Source of the DNA: JBQTHP01 sp052389755
Lineage (GTDB): Bacteria > Pseudomonadota > Gammaproteobacteria > Steroidobacterales > Steroidobacteraceae
Assembly (NCBI GenBank): GCA_052389755.1
Contig: JBQTHP010000024.1
Span: forward strand, 1 to 40,617
Length of the DNA: 40,617 bases
Direction: 5' to 3'
Shown: positions 22,226 to 31,235 of the stretch, in pieces
How positions within the stretch are numbered: the first letter of the stretch is position 1
Layout: each line of letters begins with the position of its first letter
Translations under genes and position numbers: made by a program
The notes under the pieces: model-generated
What the model was told of the DNA's origin: nothing
The model's input: the letters and a program-made list of their open reading frames with translations, nothing else
The model's database searches: none

Positions 22226-23829
22226 CGCGCCGCGGCCGTGAGGCTCAGATCCTTGCTGTAGACGACGTTCATCACGTTGTCGTACCAGCCGCGTAGCTGC
22301 GGCTTCACGAGATGCTTGTTGACGTAGAAGTAGAGCGGAATCAGTGGATGGTCCGCGAGCATCGTGCGCTCGGCCTCCTCGAGATACGCGCGGCGGCGCG
22401 CACTGTCGGTCTCGGCAGCCGCTTTCACGAGCAGCGCGTCGTACGCCGGGTTGGCATAGCGCGGCAGATTGATGCCGAAATCGCTCTTCAGGTACTGCAG
22501 GAACGTGTAGGCGTCGTTGTAGTCGCCGAGCCAGCTCGAGCGGAAGACGTCCACCGCGCGCGTGTCGATGTCCTGCAGCAGCGACTTGAATTCCACGGCG
22601 GCGAGCTTTGCATCGACGCCGAGCGCTTCACGCCACATGGACGAGACGGCGACCGCGAGCTTGTTGTGCACTTCGCCCGCGTTGTAGCGCAGCTCGAACG
22701 TCAGCGGTCGCGCGGCCGTGTAGCCGGCGGCCGCGTAGAGCCGCCGGGCTTCCGCAATGCGCTCGCTCATCGGCCGGCCTGTGTAGTCGAATGATTGTGC
22801 GCCGTAGTCGTGAATTCCCGGCGGCACCCACCCGTTCGCGGGCAGCTCGCCCACGCGCAGCACGGACTGCGCCAGGCGCTCCCGGTCGACGACCAATGAC
22901 AACGCGCGACGCAGCCCGGGCCTGCTTCGAAACGGCTCCCGATCGAGGTTGAAGCCGTAGTAGTACGTGTTGAGCTGCGGCCCGATGCGCAGCTCGTCCG
23001 CCAGATTCGCCATGATCCAGTCGAACTGCCCGCGCGGCACCGCGTTCGTCACGTGCAGCGCCCCTGCGCGGTAGCGCGCGAGCTCCGCGTTCTCGTCCGC
23101 GATATGCAGGTACCTCACGGCATCGATGCGCGTCGCCGCGTCGTTCCAGTAGCGGCGGTTGCGTTCGGCGGTCACGTGGACTCCCTGTATCCACTCCGTG
23201 AGCACGAACGCACCGTTCGACACCGTGACGCCGGGTTTCGCGAAGGCAGCCGCGTGCTGCGCGAGCGTGGGCCGGTGCGCCGGACACGTGCTCGGGTGCG
23301 CCAGGAGGCCCGGCAGGTACGGCGCCGGCGCTGTGAGCGTGATGACGACGGTCGATTCGTCCGGCGCCGCGACGCCGAGCGTCTGCGGATCGGCCTTGCC
23401 GGCAACGATCGCGGGCGCGTTGGCGATCACATCCACGACTTGCGCGTACTGAGACGCCGTCGCCGGATCGACGAGCCGCCGCAGCGCCGCGACGAAGTCT
23501 TCCGCGACGAGCCGATCGCCGTTCGACCAGCGCGCGTCCCGACGCAGCTCGAAGGTATACGTGCGGCCGTCCTCGCCGACGCGCCACGCGCGCGCGGCTC
23601 CCGGGACGGTGCTTGCATCGCGGCCGAGCGACGTCAGCGGCTCGCAGATGTCGCGCAGAATCGTCTGCGCCTCGTTCGTCCGCGCCTTCTGAGGATCGAG
23701 CGAATCGGGCTCCGGCCCGTTCCCGCGAAGCAGCACCGTCGTTTCCGCCGGCGCCGACGCTGCGTCGGGACCGCGCGAGCACGCGCAGAAGATGCCGAAG
23801 GCGAGGACGAGCGCCAGGGATGCGCGCAT
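22222..23829 (-). CDS. Oligopeptide-type ABC transporter substrate-binding lipoprotein
   Basis: 535 residues. The signal peptide (MRASLALVLAFGIFCACSRG) ends in a lipobox-like IFCAC, so lipid anchoring is likely although the -3 residue is unusual. The body is a solute-binding family 5 protein: LRGNGPEPDSLDPQKARTNEAQTILRDICEPL, WSNGDRLVAEDFVAALRRLVDP, GAFVLTEWIQGV, and the C-terminal region LEEAERTMLADHPLIPLYFYVNKHLVKP. It resembles OppA/MppA, which bind short peptides. No permease or ATPase genes adjoin it; it instead follows pyrF with a 1-bp overlap (TGATG). Ligand unknown. Confidence 0.93.
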   Translation of the reverse strand: MRASLALVLAFGIFCACSRGPDAASAPAETTVLLRGNGPEPDSLDPQKARTNEAQTILRDICEPLTSLGRDASTVPGAARAWRVGEDGRTYTFELRRDARWSNGDRLVAEDFVAALRRLVDPATASQYAQVVDVIANAPAIVAGKADPQTLGVAAPDESTVVITLTAPAPYLPGLLAHPSTCPAHRPTLAQHAAAFAKPGVTVSNGAFVLTEWIQGVHVTAERNRRYWNDAATRIDAVRYLHIADENAELARYRAGALHVTNAVPRGQFDWIMANLADELRIGPQLNTYYYGFNLDREPFRSRPGLRRALSLVVDRERLAQSVLRVGELPANGWVPPGIHDYGAQSFDYTGRPMSERIAEARRLYAAAGYTAARPLTFELRYNAGEVHNKLAVAVSSMWREALGVDAKLAAVEFKSLLQDIDTRAVDVFRSSWLGDYNDAYTFLQYLKSDFGINLPRYANPAYDALLVKAAAETDSARRRAYLEEAERTMLADHPLIPLYFYVNKHLVKPQLRGWYDNVMNVVYSKDLSLTAAAR

Positions 23830-24656
23830 CAGAAGGAGCGGCTCCCGCGGTGAAGATTGATCTCATCGCGCAGTTGCCGCGTGGCCGTGCGGGCCGCCAG
23901 GGCGAAGTTCTCGCCCGCCGATGCGTACAGAATCGCGCGCGATGAGCTGACGATGAGCCCGGTGCCGTCGGCACTGCGGCCGTTGACGATCGCCTGCGCG
24001 AGCTCGCCGCCCTGCGCGCCGATTCCTGGCACGAGGAGCGGCATCGTGCCGACGATCGCGCGCACCTGCGCCAGCTCGCGCGGATAGGTCGCGCCGACGA
24101 CGAGCGCCACGTTGCCGCGCGAATTCCACTTCTCCGCCGCGAACGCGGCGATCAGCTCGTAGAGCCTGCGCCCGCCGATCTCGAGATCCTGCAGGTCGCG
24201 CGCGCCGGGATTGGAGGTCCGGCACAGCACGATCACGCCTTTCTCGGCGTACTTCAGGAACGGCTCGAGCGAATCTCCCCCGAGATACGGATTGACCGTT
24301 ACCGCGTCCGCGCCGTAGCGCTCGAAGACTTCGATCGCGTACTTCTCCGCGGTACTGCCCACGTCGCCGCGTTTCGCATCGAGGATCACCGGGATCCCGG
24401 GACACTTGCGGTGGATGTATTCGATCGTGCGCTCGAGCTGATCCTCCGCTTCGCAGGCCGCGTAGTGGGCGAACTGCGGCTTGTACGCACACACGAGGTC
24501 GGCCGTGGCGTCGATGATCGCCTTGCTGAACTGGAAGATCGGCGAAGCGGCGCCGGCCACGTGCCGCGGAAAGCGTTCGAGCTCCGGATCGAGCCCGACG
24601 CACACGAGCGAATCGTTGCGGCGCCAGGCTTCCGCTAGCTGCCGCACGAAGCTCAC
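23829..24656 (-). CDS. pyrF: Orotidine 5'-phosphate decarboxylase (type 2)
   Basis: 275 residues with GTG start at 24656 overlapping the mnmG stop (GTGA). Motifs: N-terminal LVCVGLDPELERFP, catalytic Lys/Asp segment VILDAKRGDVGSTAEKYA, phosphate-binding NPYLGGDSLEPFL, and the C-terminal VPGIGAQGGELAQAI. This is the longer (about 270-residue) PyrF type found in mycobacteria and various other bacteria rather than the 230-245-residue enterobacterial type. It catalyses the last step of UMP synthesis in the cytoplasm. Unusually it follows mnmG, where rsmG is expected. Confidence 0.95.
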   Translation of the reverse strand: MSFVRQLAEAWRRNDSLVCVGLDPELERFPRHVAGAASPIFQFSKAIIDATADLVCAYKPQFAHYAACEAEDQLERTIEYIHRKCPGIPVILDAKRGDVGSTAEKYAIEVFERYGADAVTVNPYLGGDSLEPFLKYAEKGVIVLCRTSNPGARDLQDLEIGGRRLYELIAAFAAEKWNSRGNVALVVGATYPRELAQVRAIVGTMPLLVPGIGAQGGELAQAIVNGRSADGTGLIVSSSRAILYASAGENFALAARTATRQLRDEINLHRGSRSF

Positions 24657-26506
24657 GCCGCCCGGCTCCGCTTCTTGAGATGCACGAGCAGAATGGAGAT
24701 GGCGGCGGCAGTTACGCCCGGGAGCCGCCCTGCCTGGCCGAGCGTCATCGGGCGGGCTTCAGCGAGCCGCTGGCGCACTTCCGTCGAGAGCCCCGCGATG
24801 CGCGCGTAGTCGAGATCGTCCGGCAGCCGGGTTTCCTCGCTCCGCCGCTGCCGCTCGATCTCATCGAGCTGACGCTCGATGTACCCGGAGTACTTGGCGC
24901 GTACTTCGACCTGCAGCGCAACCTCGCGCGGCAGGCGGTCATCGATTTCATCGCCCGTCGTCAGCCAGACCGGCTCCCCGGCGATCGCGAGCAGCCGTGC
25001 GTAGCTCACTTCGGGCCGTCGCAGAAAATCGAAAGCGGAAACGCCCGGCCGTACGCGAACCGCCTCGAGCCGCGTCACTTCCGCATCCGACAACCGAGCC
25101 TTCGCTTCGAACAGCCGCCAGCGCTCGTCACCTACGAGCCCGAGCTCGCGGCCGACGGGCGTCAGGCGAAGATCCGCATTGTCCTCGCGCAGCAGCAGCC
25201 GATGCTCCGCGCGGCTCGTGAACATGCGGTACGGCTCGCGCGTCCCGCGCGTGACGAGGTCGTCGATGAGCACGCCCAGGTACGCATCGCTGCGCTTAGG
25301 CATCCACGCGTCGAGCCCGGCGACGAGTCGCGCCGCGTTGATGCCGGCGACGAGCCCCTGCGCGGCGGCCTCTTCGTAGCCGGTCGTGCCGTTGATCTGG
25401 CCGGCGAAGAAAAGGCCGGCGACGAACCGCGTCTGGAGCGAGGCTTTGAGATCGCGCGGATCGAAGTAGTCGTATTCGATCGCGTAGCCGGCGCGGGTCA
25501 GGTATGCGTTCTCGAAGCCGCGGATCGAGCGCACGAACTCGTACTGCACGTCGAACGGCAGGCTCGTCGAAATCCCGTTCGGGTAAACCTCGTGAGTGTC
25601 GAGCCCTTCGGGCTCGATGAAGATCTGATGCGATGCCTTCTCCGCGAAGCGGTGCACCTTGTCCTCCACTGAAGGGCAGTAACGCGGACCGACCCCTTCG
25701 ATGGCGCCGGTGAACATCGGCGAGCGATCGGTGCCCCCTCGGATGATCTCGTGGGTTCGCTCGTTGGTCTGCGTAATGAAACAATCGACCTGCTTGGGAT
25801 GCTCGTTGCCTCGCCCAAGGTACGAAAAGACAGGGACGGGGTCGTCGCTCGGCTGCCGCGTGAGCCCGGTGTAATCGATCGTCCGACCGTCGATGCGGGG
25901 CGGCGTACCGGTCTTCAGTCGTCCGACGCGGAACGGCAGCTCGCGAAGTCTCGCGGCGAGGCGGTTCGAGGGCGGATCGCCTGAACGCCCGCCCTGGTAG
26001 TTCTCGAGCCCGACATGAATGCGCCCGCCGAGAAACGTCCCGACCGTCAGTACGACCGCGCGCGTCGCGAACTCGACGCCGCTGACCGTGACGACGCCGC
26101 GCACGCAGCCGTTCTCGATCACGAGGTCCGCCACTTCGGCCTGAAAGACGCGAAGCTTCGGCTCGCGCTCGAGGATCGAGCGGATCGCCCGCCGGTAAAG
26201 CTGGCGGTCGGCCTGGGCCCGCGTCGCGCGCACTGCCGGACCCTTGCTTGAGTTCAACGTGCGGAACTGGATACCAGCGCAGTCCGCGGCGTGCGCCATG
26301 GCGCCGCCGAGCGCGTCGATCTCCTTGACGAGATGCCCCTTGCCGATGCCACCGATCGCAGGATTGCAGCTCATCGCACCGACGGTCTCGATGCTCTGCG
26401 TCAGCAGCAGCGTGCGCGCGCCCATGCGCGCGGCCGCAAGCGCGCCCTCGGTACCGGCATGACCGCCGCCGACCACGATGACATCGAATTCTTCCGCGAA
26501 CCGCAT
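24653..26506 (-). CDS. mnmG: tRNA uridine-5-carboxymethylaminomethyl modification enzyme MnmG
   Basis: 617 residues from the ATG at 26506 (a 30-residue Arg-rich extension is rejected). FAD site DVIVVGGGHAGTEGALAAARMG, then CNPAIGGIGKGHLVKEIDALGG, FRTLNSSKGPAVRATRAQADR, TGTFLGGRIHVGLENYQGGRSGD, and the family segment RPSDDPVPVFS-like QPSDDPVPVFSYLG. The C-terminal helical domain that contacts MnmE and tRNA is complete (YSGYIERQLDEIERQRRSEE). With MnmE it modifies wobble U34 of several tRNAs. mnmE lies at 33757-35109, so seven genes interrupt the usual mnmE-mnmG neighbourhood. A good promoter precedes it. Confidence 0.97.
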   Translation of the reverse strand: MRFAEEFDVIVVGGGHAGTEGALAAARMGARTLLLTQSIETVGAMSCNPAIGGIGKGHLVKEIDALGGAMAHAADCAGIQFRTLNSSKGPAVRATRAQADRQLYRRAIRSILEREPKLRVFQAEVADLVIENGCVRGVVTVSGVEFATRAVVLTVGTFLGGRIHVGLENYQGGRSGDPPSNRLAARLRELPFRVGRLKTGTPPRIDGRTIDYTGLTRQPSDDPVPVFSYLGRGNEHPKQVDCFITQTNERTHEIIRGGTDRSPMFTGAIEGVGPRYCPSVEDKVHRFAEKASHQIFIEPEGLDTHEVYPNGISTSLPFDVQYEFVRSIRGFENAYLTRAGYAIEYDYFDPRDLKASLQTRFVAGLFFAGQINGTTGYEEAAAQGLVAGINAARLVAGLDAWMPKRSDAYLGVLIDDLVTRGTREPYRMFTSRAEHRLLLREDNADLRLTPVGRELGLVGDERWRLFEAKARLSDAEVTRLEAVRVRPGVSAFDFLRRPEVSYARLLAIAGEPVWLTTGDEIDDRLPREVALQVEVRAKYSGYIERQLDEIERQRRSEETRLPDDLDYARIAGLSTEVRQRLAEARPMTLGQAGRLPGVTAAAISILLVHLKKRSRAA

Positions 26507-26534
26507 CAGGTACAACGCCCTCAAAAGGGCCGCG

Positions 26535-26564
26535 ATTCTAGGCTTCCAGCGCCGCCTGCGCCAA
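26535..26564 (-). promoter_or_regulatory. Sigma-70 promoter of mnmG-pyrF
   Basis: On the minus strand, TTGGCG (-35), an 18-bp spacer, then TAGAAT (-10, five of six consensus bases). The predicted start gives a leader of about 22 nt before the mnmG ATG. Confidence 0.6.
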
Positions 26565-26605
26565 GGCGCGCCCCGGCGCGCCGCCGCAGCTATCATCTCG
26601 CCCCC

Positions 26606-28087
26606 ATGTCAGGCCTTCGGATCGTCCTCGGCGCGGTGCTCGCAGCGTTTGCCGCGAGCTCGACCTCGGCACGGGAAGTGGAGGATCGAGCGCTCACGCT
26701 CACCCCCTGCCACATCGAGCATCCGGCGAAACTCACGGCGATTGCTGCCGAATGCGGCACGCTTACGGTCGCGGAGAATCCCGCGCGGCCCGAAGGGCGG
26801 CGCATCGACCTCTACGTGGCGCGTGTGCCGGCCATCAACAGGCGCAAGCGGCTCGATCCGCTGTTCGTCATCGCGGGCGGTCCGGGCATGGCGTCGACGG
26901 ATTTTTACTCCGGCGTCGCGCCGGCGTTCGCGCGCATCCGGCGCGACCGCGACATCGTGCTGGTCGATCAGCGCGGCACGGGTCGCTCGAACGCGCTCAC
27001 GTGCGAGCTCGACCAGGACGTGATGCTGCGCGCGACCCCGGCGGTGATCGCGGCGGAGACGGCCCGCTGCCTCGCGACGCTCGCCACGCGCGCCGACGTC
27101 GCCTTCTATACGACGAGCCTTGCCGTCCAGGACCTCGATCGCGTGCGCGCGGCGCTCGGCTACGAAGGCGTGAACCTGTACGGCGTCTCCTACGGCTCGC
27201 GGGTCGCACAGCATTACGTGCGGAGATTTCCCGCACGGGCGCGCACCGTGATTCTCGACGGCGTGGTGCCGCCGCAGCTCATCCTGGGGCCGGCGATGGC
27301 GCTCGATGCGGAGAACGCTCTCGTGAGCATTCTCGCGCGGTGCGCTCGCGACGCGGACTGCCAGGCGAGATTCGGCGATCCGGTGGCTGCCTATCAGAAC
27401 CTGCGCGAGCAGCTCGCCGAGCGGCCCGAGCCCGTGAGCCTGCGGCACCCGACGACCGGCGCGCCGTGGACCATGACGTTCACCGACGTGCACTTCGCCA
27501 CTGTCCTGCGGCTCGCGACCTATGCCTCGGAGCAGGCGGCGCTCCTGCCGCTCGCGCTGCATGCGGCCGATCAGGAGCACGATTTCGCACCGCTCGCCGG
27601 GCAATTCGCGATGGTGAGCGACAGCCTCGAGAACCTGCTCGCCTACGGAATGAACGTCTCGGTCGTCTGCGCCGAGGACGTACCGTTCTACGATTCGCTC
27701 GCGATCGATCGGGCGCGCCTCGCGCGCACCTATCTCGGCACTCAGCAGATCGACGGCTTGCGCAAGGCGTGCGAGGTGTGGCCGCGCGGCCCGATGGATG
27801 AAGACCTGCACGCGCCGCTCGTGAGCGCGACGCCGGCGCTGCTCCTGTCGGGCACCGACGATCCGGTGACCCCGCCGGCGTACGCCGAACAGGCACGCAC
27901 CGGATTCGCCGATCACCGGCATCTCGTGCTCGAGGCGCAAGGCCACGGCCAGCTCACCGCACCGTGCGTCGAGCGCATCATGGCCGCGTTCGTCGCGGCG
28001 GGCACTGCACGCGATCTCGAAACGGGCTGCACCCGACAGTTGAAGCCGATGCCTTTTTTCACGTCGGTCGCCGGCCCGGCCCCGTGA
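26606..28087 (+). CDS. Exported alpha/beta hydrolase (TAP-like / proline iminopeptidase-like)
   Basis: 493 residues from the ATG at 26606. Sec signal peptide (LRIVLGAVLAAFAASSTSA), then CHIEHPAKLTAIAAECGTLTVAENP, a preamble common in secreted tripeptidyl-aminopeptidase-like hydrolases. Oxyanion region VIAGGPGMAST, DQRGTGRS, nucleophile Ser195 in GVSYGS, acid Asp418 or 419 in SGTDDPVTPP and His447 in EAQGHGQ make a full catalytic triad. The C-terminal TAP-like domain carries several Cys. Probable periplasmic peptidase or esterase. The ATG lacks a ribosome site; TATCAT nine bases upstream could be a -10 box, which would give a nearly leaderless mRNA. Confidence 0.9.
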   Translation: MSGLRIVLGAVLAAFAASSTSAREVEDRALTLTPCHIEHPAKLTAIAAECGTLTVAENPARPEGRRIDLYVARVPAINRRKRLDPLFVIAGGPGMASTDFYSGVAPAFARIRRDRDIVLVDQRGTGRSNALTCELDQDVMLRATPAVIAAETARCLATLATRADVAFYTTSLAVQDLDRVRAALGYEGVNLYGVSYGSRVAQHYVRRFPARARTVILDGVVPPQLILGPAMALDAENALVSILARCARDADCQARFGDPVAAYQNLREQLAERPEPVSLRHPTTGAPWTMTFTDVHFATVLRLATYASEQAALLPLALHAADQEHDFAPLAGQFAMVSDSLENLLAYGMNVSVVCAEDVPFYDSLAIDRARLARTYLGTQQIDGLRKACEVWPRGPMDEDLHAPLVSATPALLLSGTDDPVTPPAYAEQARTGFADHRHLVLEAQGHGQLTAPCVERIMAAFVAAGTARDLETGCTRQLKPMPFFTSVAGPAP

Positions 28088-28097
28088 AAGCGCACGC

Positions 28098-28829
28098 GTG
28101 ATCGAGGCCGAGGGACTCTCCAAGCGCTTCGGAGAGGTGGCCGCCGTGCGGGACGTGAGCCTGCGCGCGCTCGACGGCCGGATCACGGGGCTGCTCGGCC
28201 CGAACGGCGCTGGCAAATCCACCACGCTGCGGATGCTCTACACCGTACTGCGCCCCGACGCCGGCGATGCGAGGATCGACGGCATCAGCGTCGTCGCCGA
28301 TTCGCTCGCTGCGCGCCGCGTGATCGGCGTGCTGCCTCACGCCGCGGGCATCTACCCGCATCTCACGGCGCGGGAGAACATCCTGTATTTCGGCGAGCTG
28401 CACGGCCTCACCGGGCCCGAGCGCGCCCGGCGCGCGGACGAGCTGATCGCGCTGCTCGAGCTGGGCGAGGTCGCGGAACGCAGGGCCAGGGGTTTCTCGC
28501 AGGGCGAGCGCCTGAAGACCGCGCTCGCCCGCGCGCTCGTGCATCGGCCACGCAACCTGCTGCTGGACGAGCCGACGAACGGCCTCGACGTCATGGCGGT
28601 GCGCAGCCTGCGCCGGCTTCTCGAGCGGCTGCGGGCCGACGGGCATTGCGTGCTGCTCTCGAGCCACGTCATGCAGGAAGTCGGGGCCCTCTGCGACGAT
28701 GCGGTGGTGATCGCCCACGGTGTCGTGCGTGCACAGGGCACGCTCGGAGAGATCCGGGCCCGCACCGGACACGCGAATCTCGAGGACGCGTTCGTGAGCC
28801 TCATCGGCACGGACGAAGGCCTCGAGTGA
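28098..28829 (+). CDS. NatA-type ABC exporter ATP-binding protein
   Basis: 243 residues, GTG start at 28098. Walker A GPNGAGKST, Q-loop region VIGVLPHAAGIYPHLTARENI, signature reading FSQGERLKTALARAL (SQGE in place of SGGQ, as usual in the NatA/CcmA-type group), Walker B NLLLDEPTNGLD and H-loop LLSSHVMQEV. It pairs with the permease that starts 1 bp inside its stop codon (TGATG). NatAB exports sodium in Bacillus; many relatives export other ions or drugs, so the substrate is open. Confidence 0.94.
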   Translation: MIEAEGLSKRFGEVAAVRDVSLRALDGRITGLLGPNGAGKSTTLRMLYTVLRPDAGDARIDGISVVADSLAARRVIGVLPHAAGIYPHLTARENILYFGELHGLTGPERARRADELIALLELGEVAERRARGFSQGERLKTALARALVHRPRNLLLDEPTNGLDVMAVRSLRRLLERLRADGHCVLLSSHVMQEVGALCDDAVVIAHGVVRAQGTLGEIRARTGHANLEDAFVSLIGTDEGLE

Positions 28830-30007
28830 TGCGCGCGGTCCGTGCCGTCTTTCGCAAGGAATTCCGCGAAAACCTGCGCGACCGGCGCACGGTGATCTCG
28901 GCGCTCGTGTTCGGGCCGCTGTTCGGACCGCTGCTGTTCGCCGGCGCCCTGCAACTCATGGTCGAACGTGGCACGAGCGAGGACGAGCGGCCCGTGAGGC
29001 TCGCCGTGGCACACGCCGAGCGCGCGCCCAATCTGCTCGATCATCTGCGGGAGAACGGAGTGCTCATCGAGGCGGTTTCATACGACGATGCCGCCGCGCG
29101 GGCCACCGTGATCGAGGGGCGGCACAAGGCCGTGCTCATGATTCCGGAGGATTTCGGCCAGCGCTTCACCAGCGCGCAACCGGCGCCCGTGCTGCTTTAC
29201 GCCGATGCGTCCGATGCATACGACGACCGCAATGCGGGGCGCATCCGCGCGCTCCTCAATCGATACACCCTCACGATCGCGCGACTGCGAATGATCGCGC
29301 GCGGCATCGATCCGCTGGTGCTCGCTCCGGTTGCGATCCACGACGTCGACGTGTCCACACCCGCGACCCGCTCCGTCCTTGCGCTCGGCGCGCTGTCCTA
29401 CCTCGTGCTGCTCACGATGCTGATGGGCGGCCTGTATCTCGCGATCGACGCGACGGCGGGCGAGCGCGAGCGCGGGTCGCTCGAGCCGCTGCTCACCGTG
29501 CCGGTGCCGCGTTCGCATCTCATCTACGGCAAGATCCTCGCCGCGTGCGCGTACATGCTGCTGTCGCTCGTGCTCACCGTGGCCGCGTTCGCGATCCTGC
29601 TGCAGTTCGTCGGACTCGAGCGCTTCGGCATGAGCGCGAACTTCGACGCGCGCATCGCGGCACTGGTCGTGCTCTTCTGCGCGCCGCTCACATTGCTCGG
29701 CGCGTCGATCATGACGATCGTCGCCGCGTACACCCGCAGCTATCGCGAGGCGCAGACGTATCTCGGATTCGTGCTGCTCGTTCCGACGCTGCCTCTGATG
29801 TTCGCGAGCGTCATGGGCGTGCGACCGACGACCGCGCTCATGGCCGTGCCGTCCTTGAGCCAGCACTTTCTCATCACGCGACTGCTGCGCGACGAGGCGA
29901 TTCCGTTCGCCCACCTCGCCCTCTCCCTCGGCGTGACGCTTGCGTTGGGTGCGCTGCTCGCAGGGCTCGCCGGGCGGCTCTATAGGCGCGAAAAACTGCT
30001 CGGTTGA
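28829..30007 (+). CDS. NatB-type ABC exporter permease
   Basis: 392 residues. N-terminal cytoplasmic stretch VRAVFRKEFRENLRDRRTVIS, first membrane segment ALVFGPLFGPLLFAGALQ, then a periplasmic domain of about 150 residues, then five further membrane segments from residue about 185 (TRSVLALGALSYLVLLTMLMGG). The cytoplasmic loop ATAGERERGSLEPLLTVPVPRSHLIYGK is the E-R-E-R-G-S/T coupling motif of ABC-2 permeases. Single-domain, so the transporter is probably a permease dimer with two copies of the ATPase encoded just upstream. Confidence 0.93.
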   Translation: MRAVRAVFRKEFRENLRDRRTVISALVFGPLFGPLLFAGALQLMVERGTSEDERPVRLAVAHAERAPNLLDHLRENGVLIEAVSYDDAAARATVIEGRHKAVLMIPEDFGQRFTSAQPAPVLLYADASDAYDDRNAGRIRALLNRYTLTIARLRMIARGIDPLVLAPVAIHDVDVSTPATRSVLALGALSYLVLLTMLMGGLYLAIDATAGERERGSLEPLLTVPVPRSHLIYGKILAACAYMLLSLVLTVAAFAILLQFVGLERFGMSANFDARIAALVVLFCAPLTLLGASIMTIVAAYTRSYREAQTYLGFVLLVPTLPLMFASVMGVRPTTALMAVPSLSQHFLITRLLRDEAIPFAHLALSLGVTLALGALLAGLAGRLYRREKLLG

Positions 30008-30052
30008 GCCAGTTTCGCCCGCTGTTGAATCACTGATGAGACAAGCGCAGAG

Positions 30053-30460
30053 TCAGGCCGGGATCGCGGGAGCTCGCCCCTCGGCGGCGCGGTGCCGCGC
30101 GAGCAGCGCGCGAAAGCGATAGAGGTTGTCGTCGGCGAACTCGCGCGCTTCCACCTCGAAGCGATTGTCCCAATACCCACGCCGGAACCATTCGAGCACG
30201 TACCGCAGAAGCGTGAGATGGCCAGGCTGCCACTGACGGATCACGTGGCAGTACTCGTGCAGCATGAGCGAAGGGTTGCTGAAAAAGTCGTGCGAGCTGC
30301 CGCGCAGGTAGATCCTCTTCCGGCGCGTCGTCGCGATGGCGCGCATGTGCGCTTTGGCGAACCACGAGCGCTCGATCACCTCGATGCCGTCCACTGCCTC
30401 GCCGAGTAGTTCCTCGAGCGCGGCGCGAACGTCGGTGGGAATCGCCACTTTGCGTGCCAT
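30053..30460 (-). CDS. Small HExxH metallopeptidase-like protein
   Basis: 135 residues from the ATG at 30460 (a GTG at 30466 is possible). The segment SLMLHEYCHVIRQW contains HEYCH at residues 68-72, the zinc-binding and catalytic motif, and ENRFEVEAREFADD-like sequence (RFEVEAREFADD) about 30 residues later offers the third ligand Glu. The size and arrangement resemble DUF4157 or SprT-like minimal metallopeptidase domains, but I cannot name the family. No signal peptide. It is convergent with the NatB-type gene and divergent from the DUF488 unit. Confidence 0.75.
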   Translation of the reverse strand: MARKVAIPTDVRAALEELLGEAVDGIEVIERSWFAKAHMRAIATTRRKRIYLRGSSHDFFSNPSLMLHEYCHVIRQWQPGHLTLLRYVLEWFRRGYWDNRFEVEAREFADDNLYRFRALLARHRAAEGRAPAIPA

Positions 30461-30487
30461 GCGCACGCATTATGGCCGCAATCTTGC

Positions 30488-30616
30488 ATGCCTGATCGCG
30501 TGTTAGTGCGACTCGGGATCGAGGTGGATGCGCTCGGCCGATCGGCGATCGCGGAGCTTCGCGCCTGCGCCGAATCGACGGCGCGCGCGCTGCTGGCGGA
30601 GCTCGGCGCGGGGTGA
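30488..30616 (+). CDS. 42-residue small ORF overlapping the DUF488 gene
   Basis: ATG-initiated, ends in a TGA inside the GTGA that starts the DUF488 protein, the same coupling seen at other junctions in this window. The peptide (MPDRVLVRLGIEVDALGRSA... ELGAG) is mostly one amphipathic, Ala/Leu-rich helix. No family recognised and no strong ribosome site seen. It may be a real small protein or a leader ORF that delivers ribosomes to the downstream GTG start. Confidence 0.4.
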   Translation: MPDRVLVRLGIEVDALGRSAIAELRACAESTARALLAELGAG

Positions 30617-31212
30617 GCGCCGTGGTCTACACGATCGGACATTCGAACCACCCGATCGAGCGGTTCGTGTCGCTGCAGCAGCAGCACGGCATCGAGGTCG
30701 TCGCCGACGTGCGCTCGAAACCCGCGAGCCGGTTCAATTCCCAGTTCAATCGCAAGGCGCTCGAGACGGCGCTCGCCGCGAACGGCATGCGTTACGAATT
30801 TCTGGGTGTCGAGCTCAGTGCGCGTACCGACGACCCGACCTGCTACGAGAACGGCCGCGCCTCATACCGGCGGCTCGCGGCTACCGAGCCGTTCCGGCGC
30901 GGCCTCGAGCGCGTGCGATCGCTCGCGGACGAAGCACGCGTTGCGATCATGTGCGCCGAATACGAGCCGCTCGACTGCCACCGCACGATTCTCGTGGGAC
31001 GGGAGCTCTCGAAAGCGAACGTCGCGATCGCGCACATCCTGCGCGACGGCGCGATCGAATCCGGGGACGAAGCCGATGCCCGACTGGTGGAGAGATTGAA
31101 GCTGCGACCCGACGATCTGTTCGCGTCAGCGGACGCGAACGGGGAACACGAGCTCATCGACCGCGCGTACGAGATTCAGGGCGCGCGTATCGCGAACACG
31201 CCACCCTCGTGA
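30613..31212 (+). CDS. DUF488-family protein
   Basis: 199 residues with GTG start. Family hallmarks are clear: VYTIGHSNHPIERF near the N-terminus, VVADVRSKPASRFNSQFN, YEFLGVELSA, and the C-terminal IMCAEYEPLDCHRTILVG containing the conserved Cys and His. DUF488 proteins are widespread cytoplasmic proteins of unknown biochemical function, sometimes near DNA-repair or restriction genes. The region after residue 150 is longer and more acidic than in minimal members. Family membership is secure; function is unknown. Confidence 0.92.
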   Translation: MSAVVYTIGHSNHPIERFVSLQQQHGIEVVADVRSKPASRFNSQFNRKALETALAANGMRYEFLGVELSARTDDPTCYENGRASYRRLAATEPFRRGLERVRSLADEARVAIMCAEYEPLDCHRTILVGRELSKANVAIAHILRDGAIESGDEADARLVERLKLRPDDLFASADANGEHELIDRAYEIQGARIANTPPS

Positions 31213-31235
31213 GGGGTGATCGCATCGGACGGGCG

